A stretch of 64,000 nt of DNA, from assembly GCF_037392515.1 (NCBI RefSeq), contig NC_090291.1, forward strand, positions 34,290,501 to 34,354,500, written 5' to 3'. Under the pieces are notes generated by a model. The model made no database searches and was not told the DNA's origin. It saw nothing but the letters and a program-made list of their open reading frames with translations. Numbering within the stretch: position 1 is the stretch's first letter; every line of letters starts with the position of its first letter. This DNA comes from Haliotis asinina (lineage: Eukaryota; Mollusca; Gastropoda; Lepetellida; Haliotidae). Positions 47,611 through 60,308 of the stretch are shown one piece after another. The position numbers were made by a program, and so were the translations under genes.

Positions 47611-47879
47611 TGACATTGGGCAAGTGTTTATCGATCGGGACGAGCATTATTATTTCGTTTTGCAGATAGGCTTTGCGTAGATTAGCTCCACATATGTTGT
47701 CGACACGCGGCACGTGGATCCCATGTCGTGCTTTATGAAGAAAGTATTAAGTAAAGGCGATGTGACATCCTGAGTGTGTGATTCTAACAGTTGGTGACTT
47801 GTGAGAGTGTACGAAAAGTCGATCCCGGAATCGCAAGTTGTTTTATTTTCAAAACTTGAGTGTCATATCTAATAAGACG

Positions 47880-48000
47880 ATGTGTCCAGAAACTGGAAAG
47901 ATTAAATGGAGCACATGTGGACGACAGCTCGGAAAACTGGTACTGGTCATTCTTCTCACGAACACCAACACAGCGACTTCCACGGTCGATGTGGACGAAG
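47880..48000 (+). CDS. First coding exon of an unidentified secreted or membrane protein
   Basis: ATG at 47880 opens MCPETGKIKWSTCGRQLG, then a hydrophobic LVLVILL and a Thr/Asn-rich end typical of a signal peptide and cleavage region. The donor GAAG|GTGAGG at 48001 gives phase 1 after 40 codons. An in-frame ATG 42 bp upstream would put 14 more residues before the signal core and is less likely. No family can be named from so short a piece; the rest of the gene lies to the right, possibly beyond the window. Confidence 0.5.
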
Positions 48001-48169
48001 GTGAGGATATTGACGCCTTATGACACGTTTAGTCATGTGCATCACCATGGATATATAGGTTTATTAAAACATGGTAACATGAACATAGTCGGTTAAATCA
48101 TATCATACGGCAACATGTGATTCTCCTCAGTCAGCAATCGCCGAAAAAAGTGCCGTAATTTCTTTTCAG

Positions 48170-48256
48170 GAAATGTTCTTTCTGTGACCATGGCACAGGT
48201 GGATCAAAAAATGCATGTGGTAATAATTGTTCCGGTGTATTCCTGCACCAGAATAA
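48170..48256 (+). CDS. Candidate second exon of the same gene
   Basis: 87 bp between a strong acceptor TTTCTTTTCAG and donor AATAA|GTGAGA. Two frames are open. The one continuing exon 1 (phase 1) reads NVLSVTMAQVDQKMHVVIIV; another gives a Cys-rich KCSFCDHGTGG with ACGNNC. Phase favours the first, composition the second, so the exon is uncertain. Confidence 0.25.
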
Positions 48257-48615
48257 GTGAGATGATGTATGGAAACTTAGTATTACAATGTTAGTAAATA
48301 CCTAATGTTAATTCAATAGTTTCATTACTGTTCGTTGTTTTACATTTTCAATACTATTGCAGCCAGTATTGTATTATGTTTGACATTACATGCTGCTCAA
48401 TGAGTCAAAAAGTGTCTCAGCTACATATGTACTGGTATATATGCCATCACGGTTTCCTGAAGTTTTTTTCAAAGTTTTATCCCAAGTGTAAATGTGACTT
48501 TTTTAAGGGTATGTTCAACAGACATGAAATAGATAAAGCTTACCAAATGGAACAGCTTTTCTCAATGTGTTTCAGTATTTATAATGCTGACATCAATCCT
48601 TCTGCCATATTAGAC

Positions 48616-48805
48616 GGGTGATGTGTAGCCTAGTGATTATAATGTTTGCTTGTCACACCAAAGATCTGGGTTTGATTCCCCATCTGGATGCAATGAGTGA
48701 AGCCCAGCCTCCGCCCTGTTGTCTTCTGTCGTGATGTTACTGGAATACTGCTAAATGTGGCATAGAACTAAACTATAGAATAGAACTTGCTCACTCATTC
48801 ATGAT
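48616..48805 (+). repeat. SINE-B copy
   Basis: Head TGTAGCCTAGTGATTATAAT, degenerate B box GGGTTTGATTCCCC, then the tail ACTGGAATACTGCTAAATGT and CTCACTCATTC. Confidence 0.9.
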
Positions 48806-49027
48806 TTAATCATTACCACTAAGTAGTGACTAACATCAGATGACGCCATCCGGCAGTATGTTGTGGCGTATGTACAATTCCAAGCACATTAACGCTTCTA
48901 AGGCCTCATTAATCATTGTTGAGATTGGTCCACTACTAATGTTGTTGTTCCTTGAAACTATGTGTTACCATTACCATTGTGTTATTAGGGTCTTGTAAAG
49001 GGTTCAGATGGTGAAGTGTTCTAAAGA

Positions 49028-49200
49028 TGATGTGGGTGGTGAGGTAGCCTAGGGGTTATATAAAGCATTTGCTTGTCACACTGAAGACTTGGGTTTGATT
49101 CCCACCATGGGTACTACGTGTGAAGCCCATCTCTGGTATTCCATCACCATGGTATTGCTGAAATATTCCTTAAAGTGGTGAAATCTATGCTCACACATTC
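49028..49200 (+). repeat. SINE-B copy
   Basis: GAGGTAGCCTAGGGGTTATA and GGGTTTGATTCCC, then GTGTGAAGCCCATCTCTGG. A second copy 230 bp after the one at 48616, in the same direction. Confidence 0.9.
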
Positions 49201-50334
49201 AATCTTAAGATAATTACTTCAGTCAGTCTTCAATGAATGAATGATCGTGTGGACAGTGGTGTAATGTCGTGGTTTATCTCCTGTACAGGGTAAGAAATGA
49301 ATTTCCCACCCGACCACAGGACCAGAAAGTGGACAATATTTTGTGGTCCTGTCTGTACTTCATTGGTTCAAAATATCATTTGTAATTTTACTAAAGTATT
49401 GATGCAAAATTCGCTAACTAAAAAGACCATTGCAAACTTATCATTTATGAGTCCTATTATGATTTTTACATGCCAGAGACCACAGGACCAGTGTAAATTT
49501 TGCACAATGCTGTACATATGCTGATTGGTATTATTGTGTCCCTTAGAATATACAGTATTGTTGTTTTTCTGCATCCCTTCACTCCATTATGTCCTACCTG
49601 GCTAATCATGAAACATCTATCTCATATTTCAATTGTATGTAACAAGTTAGTTCTGGTATATCATATTTTGTTCTTCTATGTGTTTAATTGTTCTAATTAT
49701 GCTAATTATCTCAACATGAGCAAATGGTTCCTGAAGTTGGAATCAAGATTGAAGGCAAGTTACTAAGATACTGATATGCTTACACAATGCCATTTTTAGA
49801 AAGTGGTCAGATGTAACATGTGTAATGCTTGGGATTGCACATTTTTCATAAAGTACAGATTCTAGTACTTTTGTTGGGTTGAGTCCCATGTAGGATTTGA
49901 ACCCACGCCCAAAGAGTCAGACATCTCATCAACAAAAGTAAAGGAACCTGTACCTTCTGCAGACAGTGTAATCTCAAATATAACATACGTAATAAAGGTA
50001 TTGATAAGTTCAAATAGTAAGATTGATATATCTATTACAAACTTTGTATGGCATGTGTACACACAATATACTCTTTGACACATCGTGAAATAGATTACCT
50101 TTTCTTATCTGAAACACAAAGTGAATGCTTCAGTTTCCAGAACCACAAAGAGTCTATTTCTGTCTTCATATATAAGTACCATGGCTTCTAGATAAGTCCA
50201 CACACGACACATTAAATGTTTTGTTAGATAGTGAGTGGTGGAGAGTAAACTTTGTTCAAACATCCATTAAACCAAAACAATTTATTGTAATAGTTACCCC
50301 CCTCCACCATTATGTCAACACTGTTGTTTTCTCA

Positions 50335-50500
50335 AGGTCAGTGGGTATGGTTTTATGATCCTTTTAGCACTGTTCCAGCTGTATCTTGGCACAGGACACC
50401 AGAAACTGACTTCAGACATTTGTATCCACATGGGGAATAAAACCCATGTCATCAGTATGATGAGTGAACACTTCAAGCACTTGGCCACACCTGCACAATG
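50335..50500 (-). repeat. SINE-B copy
   Basis: CACTGTTCCAGCTGTATCTT and ACACCAGAAACTGACTTCAG, then a reversed head ending CTTCAAGCACTTGGCCACAC. Confidence 0.75.
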
Positions 50501-50739
50501 TCTGCTGTAGAAAACATCCTTAATAAAGACAACATGATATTGACTGGCATGCAAGTTTTAATGTTCAGTGTAGGGCATTTAAAGGTACAATGCCATATTT
50601 TGGACAATATTTTGGCCTGTATTTTGTATATAATGGGACATATATGCTCACATTGCCTTCCTATTAATGCAATAAAAGACTTGTTATCCCTTACGACATG
50701 CCTGGACTTGGAAGTTAACAGCTTTTAAACAGATAGCCC

Positions 50740-51045
50740 TTGCGAGTGAGTGAGTGAGTGAGTGAGTGAGTGAGTGAGTGAGTAAGAGAGAGAGAGTTTT
50801 ACGCAGCACTCAGAAATATTCCAGCTGTATGGTGGTGGTCTCTAAATAATCAAGTCTGGACCACATAATCCGGTGATCAACAACATGAGCATCGATCTGC
50901 ACAATTGGGAACTGATGACATGTGTCTGTCAAGTCAGTGAACCTGACCACCCGATCCCGTTAGTCGCCTTTTATGACAAACATAGTTGCCTTTTATGGCA
51001 AGCATGAGTTGCTGAAGGCCTCTTCTACCCTTGGACCTTCACTGG
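50740..51045 (-). repeat. SINE-A copy with (GAGT)n end
   Basis: About ten GAGT units, then TTTTACGCAGCACTCAG, AAATATTCCAGCTGTATGG, the CATAATCCGGTGATCAA block, GACCACCCGATCCCGTTAGT and GCATGAGTTGCTGAAGGCC. The near-complete copy that shows the family structure best. Confidence 0.95.
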
Positions 51046-52429
51046 CCAGATAACCCTTTGCCATATATGGAATGTGAATGTTTGGTCTGTACATCAAAAA
51101 CTGTCTCACACAGTGTTGTCGGTGTTTGTTGAACTGGCCTCCATCACAAGGATATTCATAAAGAGTGCTCCAAGAGACATAACTCATTGGGGTTCATTTG
51201 AAATTATGTTCGGCCGGTAGAGGGCCCAAGAGTTAATTTAATGCAATGTTGCATTAAATATTCCTAACGTTTTAATTTAATACTGTTTAATTTAGTATTA
51301 TTGAGAGAAATGCACTATGTAGTTTTAGAGAAATGTGTTGTGACAGTGTGCCTTTAAGAATTGTGTAGGATTTGGAAATGAAATCAGATACATACTGGCA
51401 AACAAGGATAAGTTGAGCACTGACCTGACAACTGACCCATATTAGCATGTATGAGTGCTGTCCACAGGCGTTTGCCATTGTGAGTGAGGGGGCCTCAGGT
51501 TGAGTCTCCGCGACCTCATGAGAGTCTTATGAGCAAGACGTGCAGCTACAAACGAAGTCAGTTTCATCATCATCCACTACACATGCTCTAGCCTACATCT
51601 GCTCTCCCTTTACAAACCAAATTGTTTTTTTCATTGCCGAACACTGCCTACTTCTTGTAAACACACCCTCAGAGCCAGTTCAAGTTATCCTTGTTTACCA
51701 GTAACATATGACTCGAAACCCCAAACAAATACAACGATTTTAACAATATCACTAGCATTATTAAGAAGCTACTGATATGTGCATAATTTATGTGTGCTTT
51801 TGAAAAAAAAAAAATTTAACGTAGCAAATTTGAATGATGATACAGATATTCTGTGTATTGTGTAAATTACGTGCGACATACTCGTGAGAGAGGTGTGTAC
51901 TCTTGACTATGCACATGCGGAACTTGATGAGCAATAACTTAGAATAGCTGCTGCTTGTTCTTGGTGTATCATTTAATGTGCATACAAAACTATGAGGATT
52001 CACAATATTAAATTCACTTTATTAAATAATACATTTTTGCTAACAGTGAAATTCATTGAGACATTTTCACTGCAAGCAAACTAAAACCAAAACATGTTTA
52101 AAATCATACCTGCCCTTAGATTACCTTAAACAACATTTGTGTTGTTTTCGTTGTGAGTCAATTATGAACATGTTGAACAGCGTATTACAGTCTCACGTGT
52201 TGTTAAAAACAAGACAGTTGAAATAATGTCTTTCAGTTCATCAGTGAGTGGTACTGTGATATTCCACAGTGAGGTCTTTGTTACTTGTGTTAATCGTACA
52301 CTGAGAAACACTAGAGTTGATGATGCAGGAGTTGGTGAAGTGTTTACAGTATTGAATGGTATATATGTGTACATATGACAGCTGGTGGTGTCTTCAGGAG
52401 AATGTTCTAAGAAGTTGTTCAGTCAAATG

Positions 52430-52585
52430 TTGGGTGGGACGGTCATAGTGTTCGCCTGTCTCGTCAAATTCAAGGTTCAGTTCCCCATTGGGTACAAGGT
52501 GAAGACCATTTCTAGTGTATCTTGCTGTGATATTGCTGGAATATTGCTAACAGCGACATAGAACTAAACTTACTCACTCACCCAT
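52430..52585 (+). repeat. SINE-B copy
   Basis: Diverged head, then TGATATTGCTGGAATATTGC and AACTTACTCACTCACCC. Confidence 0.88.
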
Positions 52586-52649
52586 GGTGTCGGTTGTGCA
52601 CTATCAAGGCTCATCATACTAAAGAACACTTGTCAACTGAGAAGGTACG

Positions 52650-52875
52650 GGGTAGAATAGATCTCAGCATCTCATGCTTCCACAAAAGGCGACTATGCTT
52701 GTCCTAAGAGGCGACCTACGTGATTGGGTGGCCAGGCTGATGCATTATATCAGTTATCAACTGCGCAGATCGATGCTCATGCAGTTGATCTCTGGAATGT
52801 CTTGTCCAGACTTGATTATTTACAGATTCCTGCCATATAGTGTGGTGTAAAGCTAAATTCACTCACTCACTAAAG
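52650..52875 (+). repeat. SINE-A copy
   Basis: AAGGCGACTATGCTTGTCCT and GCGCAGATCGATGCTCATGC, then GATTATTTACAGATTCCTGC and a tail ending TCACTCACTCAC. Confidence 0.9.
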
Positions 52876-54084
52876 GATTCCTTTTGTTAGGCATTATGAC
52901 CGAAAAAATGTGACAAGTTGCCTCTGTCACTGAGGGTCAGTATGCTGCACTTGAGTGTAGATTCATTAAAATCAGATCTTTGTTCTTCCTGTTGCTATTA
53001 ATAGTTTTAACTATCTCTAAGTCATTTCCAGGCAGTCTTCATGTCAGGTATTAAGTAAGTTTCCTGTCATTCATTGGCCTAATTGCTAAAGTTTGTTGTG
53101 ATGTGACTCATTATGGGATGAAGGGCAGATTCAGGATTTTGAAAGAGGGGATGGGAGGTTGTTGGCACATAAATCATGAAATCCAAAGGTTAGGGGGAAA
53201 TGCTGCTCACTGAAATATTTTTAGGGGAGAAGGGTGTGTGTCTCTGGATTTGCCCCTGAGATGTCTTCAGACCTCTGTTAACATTAGCAAGAACTAAGAT
53301 CCAAATGAAAGATATTGTGTCTGACTCTCAGTTTGATGTAGTTATTGGAACTGTGATAGCATACATCAGTTGGCATGTACAGAATCTGGATTAGTAACAC
53401 CATCGCAGATGTGGAAACATAATGTTACTCCGCATTTCGCCCTGTTTCTGTACGCATACTAGGGAAATGTCAGATATAATGACAGCCTTTATTGGATGCT
53501 CAGTTGTACAGCAACTTTCAAATGCCAGTTTTAACAAACCATCAATTATTCCTCATAATGAACATTTATGTCTGTTACACATAACACATGTCTGTTACAC
53601 ATGTCGACTACTTTACTAGCTCAAAGACATTGTTCAGCAATAGTTGGATTTTTCGCCTCAGGGTTGTGAAAACCATCTGGCCTTTTTCGCCTTTGAGAAA
53701 TAATGTATGTGTACGTATAATCATGAAAATTATGTCACATCAGTTTTGTTCATGCAATTCTGTCTGTTAGATACCTCCAGTCTATATATGCATGCAGGAG
53801 TTCAATTGTTTTTTTTGAATGGCCACTTGCCACATGGCAAGTGACTTTAACAAAGATAACTCTACTTCATTGTCATTGCAAAATTTAATGGCTACATTTT
53901 GAGCAGATATGAAATGGAATAAAAATTTATTTGCAGTTTAAAACTTTCAGTGGAAATTTTCTAGGAGCCCACGGACAAGTGAGATACCATTATTTGATTG
54001 CCCGAAATGAGAAGTGACCCGTCTCGGTCATCAGGTGATGGGTTGATTCTGCAAAACATGTGACCTTGTACTAAGTATTGAATG

Positions 54085-54212
54085 ATCATGGGAGTAGCTT
54101 AGTGGTTATAACATTTGTTTATCATGCCGAAGACCAGGGTTTGATTCCTCCCTCATATTATGCTGGAATATTGCTAAAAGCGGTTTATAACTAAACTCAC
54201 TCACTCAGAAGT
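54085..54212 (+). repeat. SINE-B copy
   Basis: GTAGCTTAGTGGTTATAACA and GGGTTTGATTCC, with the body shortened before the tail GCTGGAATATTGCTAAAAGC. Confidence 0.9.
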
Positions 54213-54689
54213 GATGAGGAAGACAATTGGATGGCGTGTAGATAAACATTATAATATGTTTTTCTTCACAACTAATTGTGAATCGTGTTCATTTCAGATG
54301 GAAAACGTGAATAATGGAGATTGCGAAATGCAATAACATCTTGACATTTACCTCTACTTTGTCACATGCCATGACGCTATGTCTACTGATTTGTAACATA
54401 TGGCGTCTTTGGTGGTAGAATGTTATGTTGTCCTGACATTTGTTTTCCGCACCATTGGCAAGAGTTTACATAACTCTTACATGATATTTGATCTACACAC
54501 TGTAATTGTCTTATGTGTTATTTGATTGAAGTGTTTTATAATGTTCATGAAAATATATCCTTTAAGTACATGAAAGTCATTGTTGGCTGATTTTGGCCAT
54601 TTGGCATTGATGTTCTTATTGAATTTTTTTGAAAGTATTAATCTTGACAACGCTTCTTATATCATGAAGTAGTTCAAACATATATTGTT

Positions 54690-55180
54690 GTTTAATGCCA
54701 CGCTCAAAAATATTCCAGCTAAATGGCGGTCTTTATACATTTGAGCCTGGACCTGACAGTCAGATGATAGACAGCATGGGTATCACTCTGCACAGTAGGG
54801 ATATGATGACATGTCTAATAAGTCTGAGCAGGTCTCGGACCACCCAATCAAGGTAGTCACGTCTTAAGACAAGCAGGTCTCGAGCAGGTCTCGGACCACC
54901 CGATTGAGGTAGTCACGTCTTAAGACAAGCAGGTCTCGAGCAGGTCTCGGACCACCCGATTGAGGTAGTTACGTCTTAAGACAAGCAGGTTTCGAGCAGG
55001 TCTCGGACCACCCGATTGAGGTAGTTACGTCTTAAGACAAGCTTGTATCGGACCACCCGATCCAGGTAGTCACGTCTTAAGACATGTAGGTCTCGGACCA
55101 CCCGATCAAGGTAGTAACGTCTAAAGACAAGCAGGTCTCGGACCACTCGAGCAAGGTAGACACGTCTTAAGACAAGCTTT
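54690..55180 (-). repeat. SINE-A copy with internal VNTR
   Basis: A normal antisense start (TTTAATGCCACGCTCAAAAA), then TGAGCCTGGACCTGACAG. From 54827 one internal stretch is repeated in tandem about seven times. Confidence 0.9.
54827..55170. repeat. 56/45-bp VNTR grown from within a SINE
   Basis: GGTCTCGGACCACCC, then AGGTAGTCACGTCTTAAGAC, recurs with spacings 56, 56, 56, 45, 45 and 44 bp. The unit matches the SINE-A block CTGACCACCCGAT...GTTAGTCGCCTCTTACGACA. Confidence 0.93.
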
Positions 55181-58012
55181 AAACTTAGTAATATTTCAAA
55201 AATATATTTTCTCCAGGTTAGAGTATTTCAAATATGATACATTACAACCACTTATGCCAGCTGCATTTGAAATATAAAACGGGAATATATCTCAGATATA
55301 GAAGTCCTATGAATTAAAATGAATTATTCAACGACATATCCTGAAGCCATCTGTAATATACTGAATGAGAAACCTGATCATCAGAGATGCAGATAGACTA
55401 GCCTCTAGTCCCTGAAGTGATAATATTTCACGCAGAAAGTGTTATCAAAATATCTCTGTAAAATATGCCTGACGGCAATATCCTCAACTTGCCAACTCTT
55501 TCAGAAAATTTCTTTGAGTGGCATTTTAGAAGTGAGAAGAACAATATTGACAAACTTATGCACTACAATTTCTTTTATTTTGTTTGTTTATTATTTCATT
55601 AAAGATTTTGTGCTGGTATGTTTAGTGCAACCTTTCTATACAGATTTTGTGCAGGTACAAGAATCTGAAACGTCTCACTCTCAAAATAAAGGAAGTTGTG
55701 ATCCATAAAGTTTGTCTATATGGAAATGTTCAGGCATTGAATGGGCTGTTCTGCAGAGTTTCAGGTGTATACGATATACTATAATGCAGTATAATTTCTT
55801 CTTTGTCTGTGCAAAGATGTGGAAAGATTTCAAAAGCTATTTTGACTAAATATTTACTTGTACATTTATTCATATTCTGAATAACCATACATGATACATA
55901 TAGCTTAAACAATTTTACCTTAAATGTTAAATTGAGAGCAGATGATATGCTCTTTGGGGCCCGCAGGAGACACAAAGTTATTGTCGTATATGTGATATAG
56001 ACATACCCAGCTGTATAGATCGACAGTCCCACAGTCCCTGAACCACATTATTTTCCCCTCTGCCAAGCCCTTTCTGCTGTGCTAAAGCTGTAAATGAAGC
56101 AAGTCTTTATTTCTTAGTTTCCGAATCTTAGGGGCTTCTTTCCATTTTAAAATGAATTATTTGTTTCTATCAAAATAATATATATTCAGAAATTAAGCGA
56201 CTGTTTATAATGTATGACAAGGTGGGTGTTGATGATTTTACGGAGCGGTTACCCATTTTGTTCTAGGCAAGCAGTTTGAACTGATGAAACTGTATGAGAC
56301 GTTTTGTTTACCATCAGTAGCTAAGTTTCATTTCAAACAATAAGTGACCTTCTAGATTAACGAAAAAAGTTCTCAAATACTTTTATAATTTTGTTGTTTT
56401 AGTAAATGCACGGATACACATTCCTTAAGCCCTAGAAATTATTGCTGAGAGTCCTAAGGATAGACAAAGTGTGTTGCTTATACATGTATTTTAGTTTTGA
56501 GCTAATTTGTAACAGTAAGAATTCATCTCATTCTCAGCAGGATATCCTTCCAACACTTTGTCATGTTTACACCCTTTGATGTTGGGAAATTGAAACCACT
56601 TTGTTTAGATGTTTCAGCTTAATTGTTTCATGTTCATCAAGTGACCCTTATGGTAAATTGAAAATATTGATTGGTTTAGTCTTGTGGCATTGTTTGGCAA
56701 GCCGCTCTTTATACAGATTTATCCAGCTGTTGCAGACGTGGTGGCCATATTGGATGTCTCACAAACACGTGAAAGTCAGCATGATACAAAATCTGCCGCA
56801 GTAAATAGATGTAGATCACAGGCAGACTCAGAGATGTATGGGTCTTATAAGTTTCAATGTTGTTCGATTTTATATTTTGGTAATCCCGATGTTTATATAC
56901 ATGATTTCATATTTTATTCCCAAATAATATAGTTGGTCATCAGAGTACCATTATTTCAATTATTTTTTCAAATAGATAAATGTAGGGTGAAATAAATCAC
57001 AAAACTCATAAATATTTAATGAAATGTCAATCGAATGATAAAATTTTCTTCTGTATGTTATATTTCCAGTTTCTTGATGAGTTTACTTGTACATTTTGAT
57101 AAATGGAACAGGACTCATGTTTTTAATCACATTTAGCCCCCCTTCACTTTGTCATGATGTGCTGATCATCAATTCTCATCCGATATTCTTCTTGATTATT
57201 TTTCTTTGTCAACGACATTGTAACCATTAAAGTGATTTTCAGCATTATTAAATGTCTTCAACAATTTTCCCCTCTTCCAAAAATGATGTCTTCCTTCCAA
57301 GCTTTCCGCTGGAATACATTCAACATGTTTGAAAGGACATAACACACAGCTGATGAGATCTCTTTGTGAAAAATATCTCCCATCTGAAACTCGAGAGCAC
57401 CTGTTGCCGATGTAATTACACAGTGTTCGCTAGATTAAATATTACCATGATACTCAGCATGTAATGAAGGACAAACAATTGTCCTTCTGCGTTATTATTC
57501 CTCTTGATACAGTTATTGTGGTCGTAGAGCTCATCTGCATATTATTACCAGGGAGACATGTGGATGGGAAAATGGCAATTTATCACAGTAGGTCGGGCTT
57601 TGTTTTGGTATGACAGCTTTGAATGTGACTGGAAGAACCCCAAGAAAATAAACATGTGTCAATCCCATAAATAAAGGATAGTTTAATTATGCGACCAATT
57701 TGTCTGGTGCTAGTACATGCTTGTCTGTTTAAAAATAGGATTATGAGGGTGGTATAAGGGTATAATGACATGACATATATAATGAGCTGTATCAGTCGTG
57801 CTTGTTATTTCCAGGAATTTCCACGTTTGTATCAAGCCGCCTGTTCCGTTAATCAGTTGTTATTTGTAGAACTGTTTAATTATGAATGTGCAAGGGGGTA
57901 ATACCGTCACTACATGGCATGTACATGATATATGATATGTAATGTATGATATGTAAATAATTCATAATTTATAGCATGGTATTGTGGTTAGGCCATACTG
58001 TTTTAGACTGGG

Positions 58013-58172
58013 ACAGTGGGGTAGGCTAGTGGTTAAAAGGCTCGCTCTTCAAAACCAAGGTTTGATTCCCTACGTAGGAACAAAGTGTGAAGTCCATTTT
58101 TGGTGTCCCATGCTGGGATATTGCTGCAATATTGCTAAAAGTGGTATAAACCCATACTCACTGACTCTATTT
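58013..58172 (+). repeat. SINE-B copy
   Basis: GGGGTAGGCTAGTGGTTAAA, a GGTTTGATTCCCTACG B-box region, then TGCAATATTGCTAAAAGTGG. Confidence 0.92.
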
Positions 58173-58893
58173 TATGGTTGAACAGTAGTCCCAGGGGCTT
58201 GTAATCTGAAAAACTTGCATTGTCACTACTGGCACTAAAAGCCTGTCGGTGACATTATTTTTGTGATTTTTTCTGTGTGTTACAAGCCCTCATGAAAATA
58301 AATAACAAATAGACCTGTCTCTCAGGGCATGTATACAATAATGCACAATTCATGCTAATACAACACTTATATATATTTTAATATTTGTATGGTTGGATTT
58401 TCGCTGATAAAAATTATTGGGTTGGTCAAAATGAAAAGATAAATTATTGTGCTGGTAAATATTTTTTTGTTAAGTGTCTTTACTGGCGTAAAGATACAAT
58501 TACCGAGTTTCAGTTAGATTAGTGTGATCGAAACATATATGAGTGGAAAAGCATTGCTTGCTGTTATTTAATACCATGCTTGTGATAATTATTCACAATT
58601 TATAGGCTCAGGTCCCACTTTTATTATCATTTTTATGCTTTATGGTTAATTGATTGTTGATCATAAATAAGTAACAATTCATGAATATGAAACTGAGAAT
58701 ATATTAATGTATTGCTTATTATTTTTATCATTTTATCACATTTTGGTTTATACCTTTGGACACCAGTATTTAAGCAGTGTTTTGAAGTTTTGACTGTCAG
58801 TTGAGTGAGTGATATAGAAATGCGATGTCTGTGTCAGTTGTAGTGTGATTTCATCTGAGCCATGACATCGTTGCTAATACATGTATACATACT

Positions 58894-59303
58894 GGCGTCT
58901 CCTATTCTCGCGGTACTTACGGATATCGGCTGAAAAAATAGTACAAACAGTTCTTTTTGTATGTATGCTTGTTGTTTTTGAATGAAGAGATTCACCCTCA
59001 AACATTTGCATCTATCAACTGCTTAATCCAGCAGGTGTATTATCGCACATGAGCTCGATGAAAAACATGGTCGTTTTTAGGTGCAGGGAAGGGGAATCCT
59101 GTCGGAAAAGTTATGATTTTTCCAAACTGGTTACAACTCACGAATATTCGTTATATTGCGAAATTTTGATAATTCACAGACTTGGGCCACTTCCTAGTTA
59201 CCGGTCAATGATGTAAACAACCGCTAAGTATCACGCATAGGCGATCTCGGCAGAAAATGCGTTTACCACGAGAATAGGAAACCCGCGAGAATAGGAGACG
59301 GCC
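58894..59303. mobile_element. 410-bp MITE with GC-rich inverted ends
   Basis: GGCGTCTCCTATTCTCGCGG at the left and, inverted, GCCGTCTCCTATTCTCGCGG at the right, with a second partial copy of CCTATTCTCG just inside the right end. No transposase. Confidence 0.8.
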
Positions 59304-59701
59304 ATATATTTGAATGTTAATAACCATGCATGGTATCAAAATTCTTCCAGTGGGAAAGTAACTGGCCTCAAATTTTTCGGACAAATTTTGTTTATGACTA
59401 AACCTACATGGTTTGTCATTTTTTAGAGGCCAACAGTCAGCCTAGTGTATTTATTCCAGACGTATGTTTTAATTGATGCCATGACTGAAAAAATTAGGCC
59501 ACATGTTATCACATAATTTTAACAACAGAAATGCAAGCTAACTGAAAACTAGCCTCCCAGAAAATGTGACAATATGTATCTGTCTGTTCAGCAGTGGTTA
59601 AACATTTTGACAAGCCTTAACCAAAACAAAAAATAATTGAAAATGACAACAATTTATTGTGTAATTTCCCTATCTCTCTGTGCGGATTAGCAAAGCAAGG
59701 A

Positions 59702-59855
59702 TATATACTGAAGGAAAAAATAAGGGATCCCATGAAAGCACAGCTGTTCCTCTATTTTTTTCCTGCTTTGTATCATTCAGCTTGTGAAGAAACCTGGAAA
59801 AAATAAGGAACACTTGTGCTTTCATGTGATCCTTTATTTTTTCCCTTAGTATATA
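59702..59855. mobile_element. Tc1/mariner-type MITE, copy 3
   Basis: About 60-bp inverted arms: ACTGAAGGAAAAAATAAGGG and, inverted from the right, ACTAAGGGAAAAAATAAAGG. Both continue through CATGAAAGCACA and GTTCC. Flanked by TATA, fitting TA target duplication. Confidence 0.85.
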
Positions 59856-60000
59856 ATCTTGTGCAACTACCATATTCTAACAGGAAGTAATTTCTTCCGT
59901 TTTCAATAATGAATGATGCGATGCTGATTTATGGCCCAGTAACTGTAATGAAACAGCCTGAAACAGTTATCTTTTAGTAATGTGTTACAATCGTACTTCT

Positions 60001-60308
60001 GGGGTGGTAGGGATTGGGTTAAAATGTAGGCTTGTCATGCCAAAGATCCGTGATCAATTCCCCGCATTCAAACAATGTGTGAAGCCCATTTTTGGGGTCT
60101 CCCACCGTGATATTGCTGGAACATTGCTAAAAGCGATGTAAAACCTCACTCACTCACTCACTCACTCACTCACTCACTCACTCACTCACTCACTCACTCA
60201 CTCACTCACTCACTCACTCACTCACTCACTCACTCACTCACTCACTCACTCACTCACTCACTCACTCACTCACTCACTCACTCACTCACTCACTCACTCA
60301 CTCACTCA
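60001..60308 (+). repeat. SINE-B copy with a 164-bp (CTCA)n tail
   Basis: Body GTGTGAAGCCCATTTTTGG, tail GTGATATTGCTGGAACATTG, then about 41 uninterrupted CTCA units (60145-60308). Confidence 0.95.
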
